From: Planctomycetota bacterium
GTDB lineage: Bacteria > Planctomycetota > Planctomycetia > Pirellulales > UBA1268
NCBI GenBank assembly: GCA_003669605.1
Contig: QWOP01000085.1
Location: 62,001-126,000, forward strand
Length of the DNA stretch: 64,000 nucleotides
Direction: 5' to 3'
This document shows, one piece after another, positions 1 through 8,165 of this stretch. The notes under the pieces are model-generated. The model did no database searches. It was given only the letters and a program-made list of their open reading frames with translations, and was not told where the DNA came from. Made by a program: the position numbers and the translations under genes. Within the stretch, counting starts at the first letter, position 1. The number at the start of each line of letters is the position of its first letter.

Positions 1-33
1 GGAGAAAAACCCCAGGGATGACTTTTGGGGCGG
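1..33 (+). repeat. possible tail of dispersed intergenic repeat, cut by window edge
   Basis: The first 33 bases contain GGAGAAAAA, then AGGGATGACTTTT, which matches the order seen in the terminal arm of the better copies of the dispersed repeat (GTGGAAAAA, AGGGATGA or AGGGATAA, TTTTTCC). It would be the right-hand end of a plus-oriented copy upstream of the glycyl-tRNA synthetase gene. The match is short and the rest lies outside the window, so this assignment is weak. Confidence 0.3.
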
Positions 34-127
34 GCTCTGTGGGGCGCGGATGATGTGGACCGCGGCCGAGCGGTGCCACTACACTCCCGGCTTGCCCTTC
101 CATCAGCCCCTTTCTGCCCAGGATGCC

Positions 128-1774
128 ATGGACAAGCCGAATGACCAGTCGCGGATGGACAAGATCGTATCGCTTGCCAAGCGGCGGGGCTTCATCTTCC
201 AATCGAGTGAGATCTACGGCGGCCTCAATGGCTTCTGGGACTACGGGCCGCTGGGAGTGTCGCTGAAGCGCAATCTGAAGGAGGCTTGGTGGCACGACAT
301 GATCGCGGGCCACGATGAATTGGCAGCCCCGGCCGGTGCTCCGCAGCCCTACGAGATGGCCGGGCTCGACTGCACGATCATCATGCATCCGCAGGTCTGG
401 AAGGTCTCGGGCCACTTCGATCTGTTTCATGATTGGATGATCGACTGCCGCGAAAGCAAGAAACGCTACCGCTTCGACCACCTCCACGGCCGCTGGGCAT
501 CCCACCGGGGGAAGAAACTGTTCGTGGTCACCGATCAGTCCGGCGACGACGCCCTCCCCCACTGTGTCACCCGGGCACAAAAAACGTTTGGCCTGCGGGC
601 CAAGCAGATCGAAGAGATCGAATGGCTCACGGGGCTCGAGTCGCTCGCCACTGCCGTACATGCAGGCACGGTGACCCTCGCCGACGCCGTGGGGCCTGAT
701 GCCGGCGAACCGGGCACGCTCACTGCGCCCCGCGAGTTCAACCTCATGTTTGAGACCCGGATCGGTGCCCTGGCAGGCAACGACGACGACCGGGCCTTCC
801 TGCGGCCGGAGACGGCGCAGGGGATCTTCATGAATTTCAAAAACGTCGTCGACACCTCGCGCGTGAAGGTGCCTTTCGGCATTGGCCAGATCGGCAAAAG
901 CTTCCGCAACGAGATCACGCCGCGCAATTTCACCTTCCGTTCGCGCGAATTTGAGCAGATGGAGATTGAGTTCTTCTGCAAGCCCGCCGAATCGGCCGAC
1001 TGGTACCGCTACTGGCGCGACCGCCGCTGGCAGTGGTATCTCTCCCTCGGGCTCACCGCAGGCAAACTCCAACTTCGCGAACACCATGCCGACGAGCTCT
1101 CCCACTACTCTGTAGGCACCGCCGACATCGAGTACGCTTTTCCGTTCCTCGCCCCGGGCGAGTTTGGCGAACTCGAGGGGATCGCCCACCGCGGCGACTT
1201 CGACCTCCGCAGCCACATGGAAGGGAAACTCGTCCGTCAGGATGGAAGCTTAGTCGTCGAGCAGGGGGCGGATGGCAAGCCGCGGCATCGGGGGAGCGGC
1301 AAGGACCTCTCCTACTTCGACGATCTCACGCGTGAACGGTTTGTGCCGCATGTCATCGAGCCTTCGGCGGGCGCCGACCGGGCTGTGCTTGCCTTCCTCT
1401 GCGACGCCTTCCACGAGGACGAGGTGCCCGACGAGGATGGCAAGCCGCGCAGCCGCACCGTTCTCAAACTCCATCCGCGCCTGGCTCCGCTCAAGGTGGC
1501 GATCCTGCCGCTGGTGAAGAAGGACGGCATGCCGGAGGTGGCTATCGACCTCTACCGCCGGCTCAAGCCTCACATGGCGGCGATGTACGACGAGAAAGGA
1601 TCTGTGGGGCGGCGCTATGCCCGCCAGGACGAGGCTGGCACCCCGTGGTGTTTGACGGTCGACGGAAAGACCCTCACCGACGGCACCGTGACCCTCCGCG
1701 ACCGCGACACCCTCACCCAAGACCGGATCGCTGTCGGCGACGTCGTGGCCCTGCTCCGGGAACGTCTGCAATGA
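128..1774 (+). CDS. glyS: glycine--tRNA ligase (class II, homodimeric type)
   Basis: The 548-residue product attaches glycine to tRNA-Gly in the cytoplasm. The N-terminus (KRRGFIFQSSEIYGG), the GFWDYGPLG block, the class II motif region around residues 220-300 (AFLRPETAQGIFMNFKNV, then FRNEITPRNFTFRSREFEQ) and a C-terminal anticodon-binding domain (APLKVAILPLVKK) identify the single-chain glycyl-tRNA synthetase family rather than the alpha2beta2 GlyQ/GlyS type. The reading frame is open from 50, but family similarity begins at MDKPNDQ, so the ATG at 128 is chosen. Its stop overlaps the ATG of the next gene by 4 bases, suggesting translational coupling. The symbol glyS or glyQS is used for this form in different genomes. 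Confidence 0.96.
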   Translation: MDKPNDQSRMDKIVSLAKRRGFIFQSSEIYGGLNGFWDYGPLGVSLKRNLKEAWWHDMIAGHDELAAPAGAPQPYEMAGLDCTIIMHPQVWKVSGHFDLFHDWMIDCRESKKRYRFDHLHGRWASHRGKKLFVVTDQSGDDALPHCVTRAQKTFGLRAKQIEEIEWLTGLESLATAVHAGTVTLADAVGPDAGEPGTLTAPREFNLMFETRIGALAGNDDDRAFLRPETAQGIFMNFKNVVDTSRVKVPFGIGQIGKSFRNEITPRNFTFRSREFEQMEIEFFCKPAESADWYRYWRDRRWQWYLSLGLTAGKLQLREHHADELSHYSVGTADIEYAFPFLAPGEFGELEGIAHRGDFDLRSHMEGKLVRQDGSLVVEQGADGKPRHRGSGKDLSYFDDLTRERFVPHVIEPSAGADRAVLAFLCDAFHEDEVPDEDGKPRSRTVLKLHPRLAPLKVAILPLVKKDGMPEVAIDLYRRLKPHMAAMYDEKGSVGRRYARQDEAGTPWCLTVDGKTLTDGTVTLRDRDTLTQDRIAVGDVVALLRERLQ

Positions 1775-2625
1775 AGCCTGCCCTGGGAACCGTCTGCTCG
1801 CTCGATGCCAAACTGGGCACGATCGTGGCCGACTACGCCGCTGGTCACTGCGACCATGTCGACCTCTGGCTGGGGCATGCCGAGCAGTATCTGGAGGCCC
1901 ACTCGCCAGAGGCGCTTCGCGAACTCTTTCAGATCCACGCGGTCCAGCCGTTGGCGGCGAGTTACCAGGGGGGGCTGCTGACGGCCCAAGGGGATGCCCG
2001 CCGCGAACATTGGGCGCTCTTTGAGCACCGTCTGGAGTTGTGCCAGGGTTTGGGTATCCCGGTGCTGGTGCTGGCGGGGGATGCCTTCGGGCCACTGTCT
2101 CCAACCGACCTGGGTAGGCTGTCGTCCAGCCTGACCGAATCGGCCCGGCGGGCGGCCGACAGTGGGGTGAGGCTGGCGCTGGAGTTCGACGCCCGGGCGA
2201 CATTCCCCAACAACCTCCAGTCGGCGGTGGCCTTGGTGGAGGATGTTGGCCACCCAGGCTTGGGGTTGTGCCTCGACTGGTATCACTACTCCGTGGGCCC
2301 GAGCAAGCCGCTCGACCTCAGGCTCCTCTCCGCTGAGAACCTCGCCCATGTGCAGCTCTCCGACATCGCCGATGTCCCGCGGGAGATGGCCAGCGACGCC
2401 GACCGGATCCTCCCCGGCGAGGGCGCCGCGCCCCCGGACGACCTGCTCCGCCGGCTCGCCGAGATCTCCTATGCCGGGGGAGTGGCGGTGGAATTGATGA
2501 ATCCCGCCCTGTGGCGGGTGCCGCCGCGGCAGTTTGGTGAGGTGGCGACCACGGCATTGCGTCGTCTCCTGGGCCAAGCCGATATGGGGTTTGGCCCCCG
2601 GCCCCCGGAACCATCGCCCGCCTGA
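1771..2625 (+). CDS. sugar phosphate isomerase/epimerase (xylose isomerase-like TIM barrel)
   Basis: This 284-residue protein has the AP-endonuclease-2/xylose-isomerase-like TIM-barrel pattern: a strand with RLALEFDAR near residue 140, a metal-site strand GLCLDWYHY near residue 170, and HVQLSDIADV followed by an LPGEGA loop near residues 195-215, as in sugar isomerase/epimerase enzymes. The substrate cannot be read from sequence. The frame is open from 1645, but the ATG at 1771 starts a normal barrel and overlaps the glyS stop as ATGA. The functional link to glyS is unclear; sharing a transcript may only reflect compact packing. A second member of the same superfamily lies at 39300. Confidence 0.88.
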   Translation: MKPALGTVCSLDAKLGTIVADYAAGHCDHVDLWLGHAEQYLEAHSPEALRELFQIHAVQPLAASYQGGLLTAQGDARREHWALFEHRLELCQGLGIPVLVLAGDAFGPLSPTDLGRLSSSLTESARRAADSGVRLALEFDARATFPNNLQSAVALVEDVGHPGLGLCLDWYHYSVGPSKPLDLRLLSAENLAHVQLSDIADVPREMASDADRILPGEGAAPPDDLLRRLAEISYAGGVAVELMNPALWRVPPRQFGEVATTALRRLLGQADMGFGPRPPEPSPA

Positions 2626-2707
2626 CAACTCCCGCTGTGCCCAGGCCAATCGCCGCCGATTTTCCCTGGGCGGGGCCAATCTCTCGCTCCACCGAGCCGC
2701 TGCCCTG

Positions 2708-2713
2708 TAGAAT
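2708..2713 (+). promoter_or_regulatory. candidate -10 element TAGAAT
   Basis: TAGAAT lies 47 bases upstream of the ATG at 2761. The same type of hexamer recurs upstream of several other starts in this window. No convincing -35 box is visible 16-18 bases further upstream. Confidence 0.35.
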
Positions 2714-2760
2714 CACTCGGCAGCGGCAAAAATCTTCCGAGATGCGGGAGGAGGCTTTTC

Positions 2761-3936
2761 ATGGTGCAGACAGCGCTACGGACTCTGGCCAGATCGGCGC
2801 GGCGAATCGTGCTGCTTGTGTTGCTATGCGGATTGTTTGCAGGCACGCTAGCCGGCCCTGCCGCGGCCTACCATGGCCACCATCATGGCCACCATCATGG
2901 TGGTTTCGGTGGGTGGGGGCATGGCTTCGGCGGTTGGCACCATGGCTTTGGCGGTTGGGGTGGCCCCGGCTTCGGGTTTGGGGGACCACGGTTTGGCTTC
3001 GGCGGCTTCGGCGGGGTGAGCCGGGTTGCCTGGGGCAACTCCTTCGTCGGTGGCGGCGGCCAGTTCTTTTCTGGTTCGATGCTCGTCGGTGGCCCCTGGC
3101 TGGGGCCCTGTGGGGCCTCTGGAGGCTGGTATGGGGGACCGTCTTTTTGGTACGGCGGACCACCCTACTGGGCCGGGAATGGCTGGGGCTCTCCGTGGTG
3201 GGGACCACCGGTGTTTGCCTGTCCGCCGTTGATGGCGATCGGTTTCGCTCCTGCCTTCGCCGGCACCCGCGCCGCGATCTACCCCCAATTTGTATCGCAA
3301 GGATCACCGGCTCCGCGTCTGATCGCGTCGGCCCCGCTCCGCTCCCCGGCCGGAGGCCTTCGCCAAGGGCCGGCGTTCCCGGAACCGGCCTTTGGCCGCG
3401 GCCAACTGGGGGCTTCCCCGATTGATGCTTCCGTGCAGTTGGCTATCCGAACGAGCAACTCAAAAGTTCGCTCCCGCGCCGAACGCCTCGTGACCATCGG
3501 TGACCGGCACCTCCGTGCTGCCATCGCCGACCCGAAGAAGCTTCCTGCCGCGATCGACGCCTACCGGCGTGCGGCGCTCATCGCCACCGACCTGCCCGAA
3601 ATCTTCATCCGCCAGGCGATCGCGCTTTCGGCTGCCGGGAAGCCCGATGCCGCTTCCAAGGCGCTCGACAGGGCAGTGGCCATCGACCGACGTTTGGCGG
3701 ACGAATCTGCCAGCGATCGCGCCCCGGGACGCGATCCGGTGTTCGTTGGTACGGCTGTTCCTGGCGGCCGCCAGGAACGATCGCAACTTGCCCTCCGCAG
3801 CGAAAAAATTCTCGGTCGGATCTTTGCCGCGGTTCCCGGAGAGATTGCGGCCGGTGACGGGCAGGCTGACAACTGGATCGCCCAGCGTTTTCGCGACCGC
3901 GGTGGAATTCCGCTGCTCGCTGCCGTCCGCCGCTGA
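2761..3936 (+). CDS. secreted His/Gly/Trp-rich protein with TPR-like C-terminal half
   Basis: The product has 391 residues. Residues 1-36 form an export signal (basic start, then IVLLVLLCGLFAGTLAG, cleavage near AAA-YH). The next stretch, to about residue 165, is very rich in His, Gly, Trp and Phe, with HGHHHGHHHGG followed by repeated GFGG/GGWG units, possibly metal binding or a matrix-like segment. Residues 240-330 look like two or three tetratricopeptide-type helical pairs (AIDAYRRAALIATDLPEIF, then AAGKPDAASKALDRAVAID). A strong GGAGGAGG ribosome site at 2746-2753 supports the start. It stands alone between the glyS pair and hisD. No specific family is recognised; an extracytoplasmic structural or metal-binding role is inference. 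Confidence 0.78.
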   Translation: MVQTALRTLARSARRIVLLVLLCGLFAGTLAGPAAAYHGHHHGHHHGGFGGWGHGFGGWHHGFGGWGGPGFGFGGPRFGFGGFGGVSRVAWGNSFVGGGGQFFSGSMLVGGPWLGPCGASGGWYGGPSFWYGGPPYWAGNGWGSPWWGPPVFACPPLMAIGFAPAFAGTRAAIYPQFVSQGSPAPRLIASAPLRSPAGGLRQGPAFPEPAFGRGQLGASPIDASVQLAIRTSNSKVRSRAERLVTIGDRHLRAAIADPKKLPAAIDAYRRAALIATDLPEIFIRQAIALSAAGKPDAASKALDRAVAIDRRLADESASDRAPGRDPVFVGTAVPGGRQERSQLALRSEKILGRIFAAVPGEIAAGDGQADNWIAQRFRDRGGIPLLAAVRR

Positions 3937-4055
3937 TGCATTTCTGCTGATGCTTTTTTCCAGGTAGTCAGTCCTCGCAGGATTCGAGTCCCCAGCAAGA
4001 ACCTTTTGATTCGCCCCCGTCGGCCCCGGACACTCCCCGGAAAACAATTCTCCGC

Positions 4056-5444
4056 ATGACCCCTTCCGACGCCGGGCCCTGTGCCCGCATCGATCTTGCC
4101 CAACCCAATGGCCGGGCCCGCCTCGACGCCCTCCGCGGCAAACTGGTCTCTCATGGAGACATGATCAGCCCCGCCGGCAGGCAAAAGACGATTGATGTCT
4201 TCGGCGAACCACTCTCGCCGAGGCTTGTCGTGGAGCGGATCTGCGCCGATGTGGCCGCCACGGGGCTCGATGCGGTGCTCGACTACACCCTCCGGATCGA
4301 CGGGATCGCGATTCCCCGCGGCGATTTATTCGTGACTCCCCAGGCCCTCGCTGCGGCCCACCGCTCGGTGGAGAGCGGGTTTCTCGAATCGGTGCGGCGG
4401 ATCGGTGCCAATGTCGAGCGGTTTCAGCGGGCGATCCTCGCGAGTGATGTGAGCGTGCCACTGGCCGGCGGTGGATCGCTCCGTCAGCGGTATGTGCCGC
4501 TGGATCGCGTGGGGGTCTGCGTTCCCGGCGGCGCCGCGGCCTATCCCTCGACGCTGCTGATGACCGTCGTCCCGGCCCAGGTGGCGGGGGTCGGCGAGAT
4601 CGTCGTCGTGGCGCCGCCGACCAAGTACGGCTCCGAGAACAGGCATGTCCTCGCTACCTGTCACGAGTTGGGGATCACCAAGGTGCTCCGCTGTGGCGGC
4701 GCCCAGGGCGTGGCGGCGCTGGCCCATGGCCTGCCGGCCAAAGAAGGCTTCGAGGGGCTTGCTCGCGTCGACAAGATTGTCGGTCCCGGCAACCTCTTCG
4801 TGGCACTTGCCAAGCAGCATGTGTTTGGGAGGGTGTCGATCGATTCGATCGCCGGTCCCAGCGAGATCGTGATCGTGGCTGATGCCCACGGACGCCCGGA
4901 GTTTATCGCCGCCGACATGCTTGCCCAAGCGGAGCACTCGCCAGGATCAGCGATCCTACTGACGGCTTCACTTGCTGTCGCCGATGCCGTGGCGGAGGCG
5001 CTGCTCCGCAGGCTTGCGGTGCTCGAGCGGTCGGATCTCACACGCGACAGCCTGGAGAGGTTCTGCGGGATCGTGGTCACCCACGATGACGCGGAGTCGG
5101 CAAGGCTGGCCGATGAAATCGCACCGGAACATCTCTCCATCGACACCGTTGATCCCGAGGCGACGCTGGCCACGATCCGTCACGCCGGCGCGGCTTTCCT
5201 CGGACCATGGAGCCCAGTGGCGGCGGGCGATTACGCCGCCGGTCCATCGCATGTTCTCCCCACCGGAGGCACCGCTCGGTTTGCCGCGGGGCTGTCTGCC
5301 AACGAATTCCTCCGTGGAGGGAGCGTGATTCACCTCGCGGAGGAAGATCTCAGGGGAATGGCCGCCGACATCGCGGTGGTGGCGGACATTGAAGGACTGA
5401 CTGCCCACAGGCGAAGCGTGGAAGTGAGGAGCGGCAAGGCATGA
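4056..5444 (+). CDS. hisD: histidinol dehydrogenase
   Basis: The 462-residue enzyme oxidises L-histidinol to L-histidine in two NAD-dependent steps, the last stage of histidine synthesis. Diagnostic blocks are present: PGGAAAYPSTLLM (158-170), GGAQGVAALAHG (214-225), KIVGPGN (240-246), IAGPSEIVIVAD (265-276), the zinc site AQAEHSPGS with Gln291 and His294, the catalytic pair Glu358-His359 in APEHLSID, Asp392 in GDYAAGPSHVLPT, and a C-terminal His451. Length matches the family with an N-terminal extension of about 30 residues. It is separated from hisC-hisB by about 6 kb. The stop overlaps the start of a small membrane protein gene. Confidence 0.96.
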   Translation: MTPSDAGPCARIDLAQPNGRARLDALRGKLVSHGDMISPAGRQKTIDVFGEPLSPRLVVERICADVAATGLDAVLDYTLRIDGIAIPRGDLFVTPQALAAAHRSVESGFLESVRRIGANVERFQRAILASDVSVPLAGGGSLRQRYVPLDRVGVCVPGGAAAYPSTLLMTVVPAQVAGVGEIVVVAPPTKYGSENRHVLATCHELGITKVLRCGGAQGVAALAHGLPAKEGFEGLARVDKIVGPGNLFVALAKQHVFGRVSIDSIAGPSEIVIVADAHGRPEFIAADMLAQAEHSPGSAILLTASLAVADAVAEALLRRLAVLERSDLTRDSLERFCGIVVTHDDAESARLADEIAPEHLSIDTVDPEATLATIRHAGAAFLGPWSPVAAGDYAAGPSHVLPTGGTARFAAGLSANEFLRGGSVIHLAEEDLRGMAADIAVVADIEGLTAHRRSVEVRSGKA

Positions 5445-5623
5445 ACGATCAGTTTCCGTTTTATATCGGCTGGGGAACGCTGGCCTTGATCAACGCCGGA
5501 CTCGCTCAGACGAAGCACCGCAACGGCTTGCTGTGGTGGTTGTGCTCGCTTTTTCTGGGGCCGATCGCGACGTTGTTGATTGTGATTCTGCCCCGCGTGG
5601 CCCCCGGCCTCGATGAGGCTTGA
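5441..5623 (+). CDS. small two-segment membrane protein coupled to hisD
   Basis: The 60-residue product begins at an ATG that overlaps the hisD stop as ATGA, so it is probably translated by coupling. It contains two hydrophobic stretches, FYIGWGTLALINAGLA (about 7-22) and LLWWLCSLFLGPIATLLIVIL (about 30-50), separated by a short polar TKHRNG turn, and ends in a short acidic tail. It looks like small inner-membrane proteins of unknown function that carry a WWxxSLFLGPxATLLIV pattern. Nothing suggests an enzymatic role in histidine synthesis. The coupling and the clean amphipathic layout argue that it is real in spite of its size. Confidence 0.65.
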   Translation: MNDQFPFYIGWGTLALINAGLAQTKHRNGLLWWLCSLFLGPIATLLIVILPRVAPGLDEA

Positions 5624-5631
5624 GAGCAGGG

Positions 5632-5637
5632 TAGAAT
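5632..5637 (+). promoter_or_regulatory. candidate -10 element TAGAAT
   Basis: TAGAAT lies 43 bases before the GH16 start, just after the stop of the small membrane protein. A short GCCG-CTG-CGGC hairpin followed by TTTT lies between it and the gene. No clear -35 box is seen. Confidence 0.33.
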
Positions 5638-5680
5638 CGGCAGCCGCTGCGGCGCTTTTGTAATTCTCCAGGAGTCCATC

Positions 5681-6694
5681 ATGCAGAGGAGCCTTCCCCG
5701 CTGGTCAAGTATCTCTCTGCCGGGGGGCGTGGCGTGGGCTGTGATTGTGGCACTGCTGGGCGGGATGAGGGGAGGAATGGCCACCGATCCGCCGCCGGTG
5801 GATCGTGAAATTCCCGGCTGGACACTCGCCTGGAACGACGAGTTCGATGGCGCTGAAATCGACGCCGCCAAGTGGGGATTCGACCTTGGCAACGGCTTCT
5901 ACAACTACGACGCCAGACAGTGGATCTCGGGCTGGGGGAACGACGAGCTCCAGTACTACTCGCGCGATCCTGACAATGTCTTTGTTGAGGATGGGTCGCT
6001 TCACATCCGGGCGCTGAAAGAATCCCGCGATGGCTTCGGGTACACCTCTGCCCGGCTTCGCACGCGGCGGAAGGATGGCAAAAATCTCTTCAGTCAGACC
6101 TACGGCCGGTTTGAGTTCAGGGCGAAACTGCCGACGGGGCAGGGGATCTGGCCGGCACTCTGGTTGCTTCCGGAGAAAGAAAGTTATGCCGCCTGGGCGG
6201 CATCAGGGGAGATCGACATTCTCGAGGCGAAGGGGCAGGAGCCGAAGCGGATCCAGGGAGCGCTCCACTTCGGTGGCCGCTGGCCTGCCAATACATTCAC
6301 CGTCGGCGAGCACTTCTTTGCATCAGGCTCAATCGCCGACTTCCACGTCTATGCGCTCGAATGGAATCCCGGTGAGATGCTGTGGGAGGTCGATGGAAAA
6401 CGCTACGCCACGATGAACTTCTGGTGGAGCACAAGCCGGGCAGACGCCACAGGGGGCGTGGTCCCCACAGGCGAGGCCGATCTCAACCCTTGGCCGGCGC
6501 CCTTCGACAAACCGTTCCAGGTGGTGATCAATCTCGCCGTCGGTGGAAAGTTTCTCGGTAACCCCGATGCCACCACTCCGTTTCCGGCGGAAATGGAGGT
6601 CGACTATGTGCGTGTCTACCAGCGCAGCGGTCCCCAGCCGGGCCTTCCGCCCCGGGGCCAGGGGGAGCTTCCTTTCAGGGAGACGGGCCGCTAA
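5681..6694 (+). CDS. exported glycoside hydrolase family 16 (beta-glucanase/laminarinase type)
   Basis: The 337-residue protein should cleave beta-1,3 or beta-1,3-1,4 glucans, or a related marine-type galactan, outside the cytoplasm. A signal segment covers residues 15-35. The GH16 fold is shown by LAWNDEFDGAEID near residue 50, GNDELQYYS near 86-94 and the catalytic signature GEIDILEAKG, where Glu177 is the expected nucleophile, Asp179 assists and Glu182 is the acid/base. The C-terminal strand MEVDYVRVYQR is typical. An AGGAG at 5671-5675 supports the start. It precedes a PQQ propeller gene and an oxidoreductase on the same strand. The exact substrate is not readable from sequence. Confidence 0.93.
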   Translation: MQRSLPRWSSISLPGGVAWAVIVALLGGMRGGMATDPPPVDREIPGWTLAWNDEFDGAEIDAAKWGFDLGNGFYNYDARQWISGWGNDELQYYSRDPDNVFVEDGSLHIRALKESRDGFGYTSARLRTRRKDGKNLFSQTYGRFEFRAKLPTGQGIWPALWLLPEKESYAAWAASGEIDILEAKGQEPKRIQGALHFGGRWPANTFTVGEHFFASGSIADFHVYALEWNPGEMLWEVDGKRYATMNFWWSTSRADATGGVVPTGEADLNPWPAPFDKPFQVVINLAVGGKFLGNPDATTPFPAEMEVDYVRVYQRSGPQPGLPPRGQGELPFRETGR

Positions 6695-6742
6695 CCGGCC
6701 GGGAGCTTTCGTTTCATGCTGAGCCGATTTCTAGGAGTCACG

Positions 6743-8110
6743 ATGCGACAGACTGGCAGGGCAGTTGTCCGATTGGTGGTGCTGGCAGTGGGACTGCTGC
6801 CCTGCGGCGGCGCGGACGTTGGTGTGGTTGGGGCCGAGGCTCTGCCTGCCTGGAACCAGTGGCGCGGGCCTGGCGGCCAGGGGCACGCCACGGCGGCGCA
6901 GGATCTCCCCCGTACCTGGAGCGAAACCGACAACGTCGTTTGGAAGACGCCGATCGAGGGCAAGGGCTGGTCGAGCCCGGTGCTGGCCGATGGCCGGCTG
7001 TGGCTGACGACGGCGGTTGAATCGCCGATCACCGAGGGAGAGAAACAGGAGCGGCTCGCCAAGGTCGAAAACTCAGACGGGCTCCAGGTCTCGGGGCCGG
7101 TGAGCCTGCGGGCAGTGTGCCTGGAGGCGGAGACTGGGAAGGTGCTCCACGACGTCGAACTCCTCCGCCAGTCGGAGCCCGACCCGATCCATTCACTCAA
7201 TTCCTATGCCTCACCGTCGCCGATCCTCGAGGTGACGCTTGAGGGAACGCGTCTCTATTGCCACTTCGGCGCCAACGGCACTGCCTGCGTCGATGCCGCC
7301 ACGGGAAACATCCTCTGGACCCACGTGCTCCAGAAGATCCGTCACGAAAATGGCGCTGGTGGAACGCCAGTGCTGTTTGAGAATCGATTGATCTTCGATT
7401 GCGACGGCAGCGATCAGCAGTACATCGTGGCCCTCGACACTGGCAGCGGTGCGGTGGCGTGGAAGACGGAGCGATCGGGGGAACGCAATCCCGAACCACA
7501 GCTCAAGAAGGCCTACGGCACTCCTTTACTTGCCGAGATCGATGGCCGGACGGTGCTCCTCTCCACCGGTGCCGACTGGCTCTATGCCTATGATCCCGCC
7601 GACGGCCGCGAACTCTGGAAGCAGGCCTATGGAGTGCTCGGGTTCTCGGTCGTGCCGCGGCCGATTGTCGGCCACGGAATGGCGTATATCAGCACCAGTT
7701 TCATGCAGCCGGAACTGCTGGCGGTGAAACTCCCCTCCGGAAGCGCGCTGCCCGAGATCGTCTGGCGCGTCAAGAAGAGCGTCCCCAACATCCCCTCGCC
7801 GCTTTTGGTGGGCGACGAAATCCTGATGGTCAGCGACAAGGGGGTGGCAACCTGCGTCGATGCCCACTCGGGCGACGTTCACTTCAGCGAGCGACTGGGG
7901 GGCAACTTCTGCTCGTCGCCGCTCTTCGCTGACGGGTGGATCTATGTGGGGAACCGGGAAGGGGAGACATTCGTCCTTGCCCCGGGAGAGGAATTCCGTG
8001 TTGAGGCGACCAACCATCTCGACGGCGAGATCATGGCGACCCCCATCGCTGTCGGTGGCGCGATCTTCCTCAGGACAGACAAGGCCCTGTACCGGATCGA
8101 GCAGCGTTAA
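6743..8110 (+). CDS. exported PQQ-like beta-propeller repeat protein
   Basis: The 455-residue protein has an N-terminal signal (AVVRLVVLAVGLLPCGGADV) and then repeated beta-propeller blades with the pattern AxxGxxLW or AxDGRELWKQ, as in PQQ-type and BamB-like propellers: LEAETGKVLHDVELL, DAATGNILWTH, DTGSGAVAWKT, DPADGRELWKQ and DAHSGDVHFSE. The opening WNQWRGPGGQGH is common in planctomycete members. No quinoprotein catalytic residues can be identified, so it may be a scaffold or sensor rather than a dehydrogenase. The ATG at 6743 is preferred over an earlier in-frame ATG at 6716 because TAGGAG lies immediately upstream at 6732-6737. Confidence 0.88.
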   Translation: MRQTGRAVVRLVVLAVGLLPCGGADVGVVGAEALPAWNQWRGPGGQGHATAAQDLPRTWSETDNVVWKTPIEGKGWSSPVLADGRLWLTTAVESPITEGEKQERLAKVENSDGLQVSGPVSLRAVCLEAETGKVLHDVELLRQSEPDPIHSLNSYASPSPILEVTLEGTRLYCHFGANGTACVDAATGNILWTHVLQKIRHENGAGGTPVLFENRLIFDCDGSDQQYIVALDTGSGAVAWKTERSGERNPEPQLKKAYGTPLLAEIDGRTVLLSTGADWLYAYDPADGRELWKQAYGVLGFSVVPRPIVGHGMAYISTSFMQPELLAVKLPSGSALPEIVWRVKKSVPNIPSPLLVGDEILMVSDKGVATCVDAHSGDVHFSERLGGNFCSSPLFADGWIYVGNREGETFVLAPGEEFRVEATNHLDGEIMATPIAVGGAIFLRTDKALYRIEQR

Positions 8111-8165
8111 TCGGTCGGCCAACGGGGCCGGCAGCACCCAGACACCAATCCCGGAGTGTTTTCCG

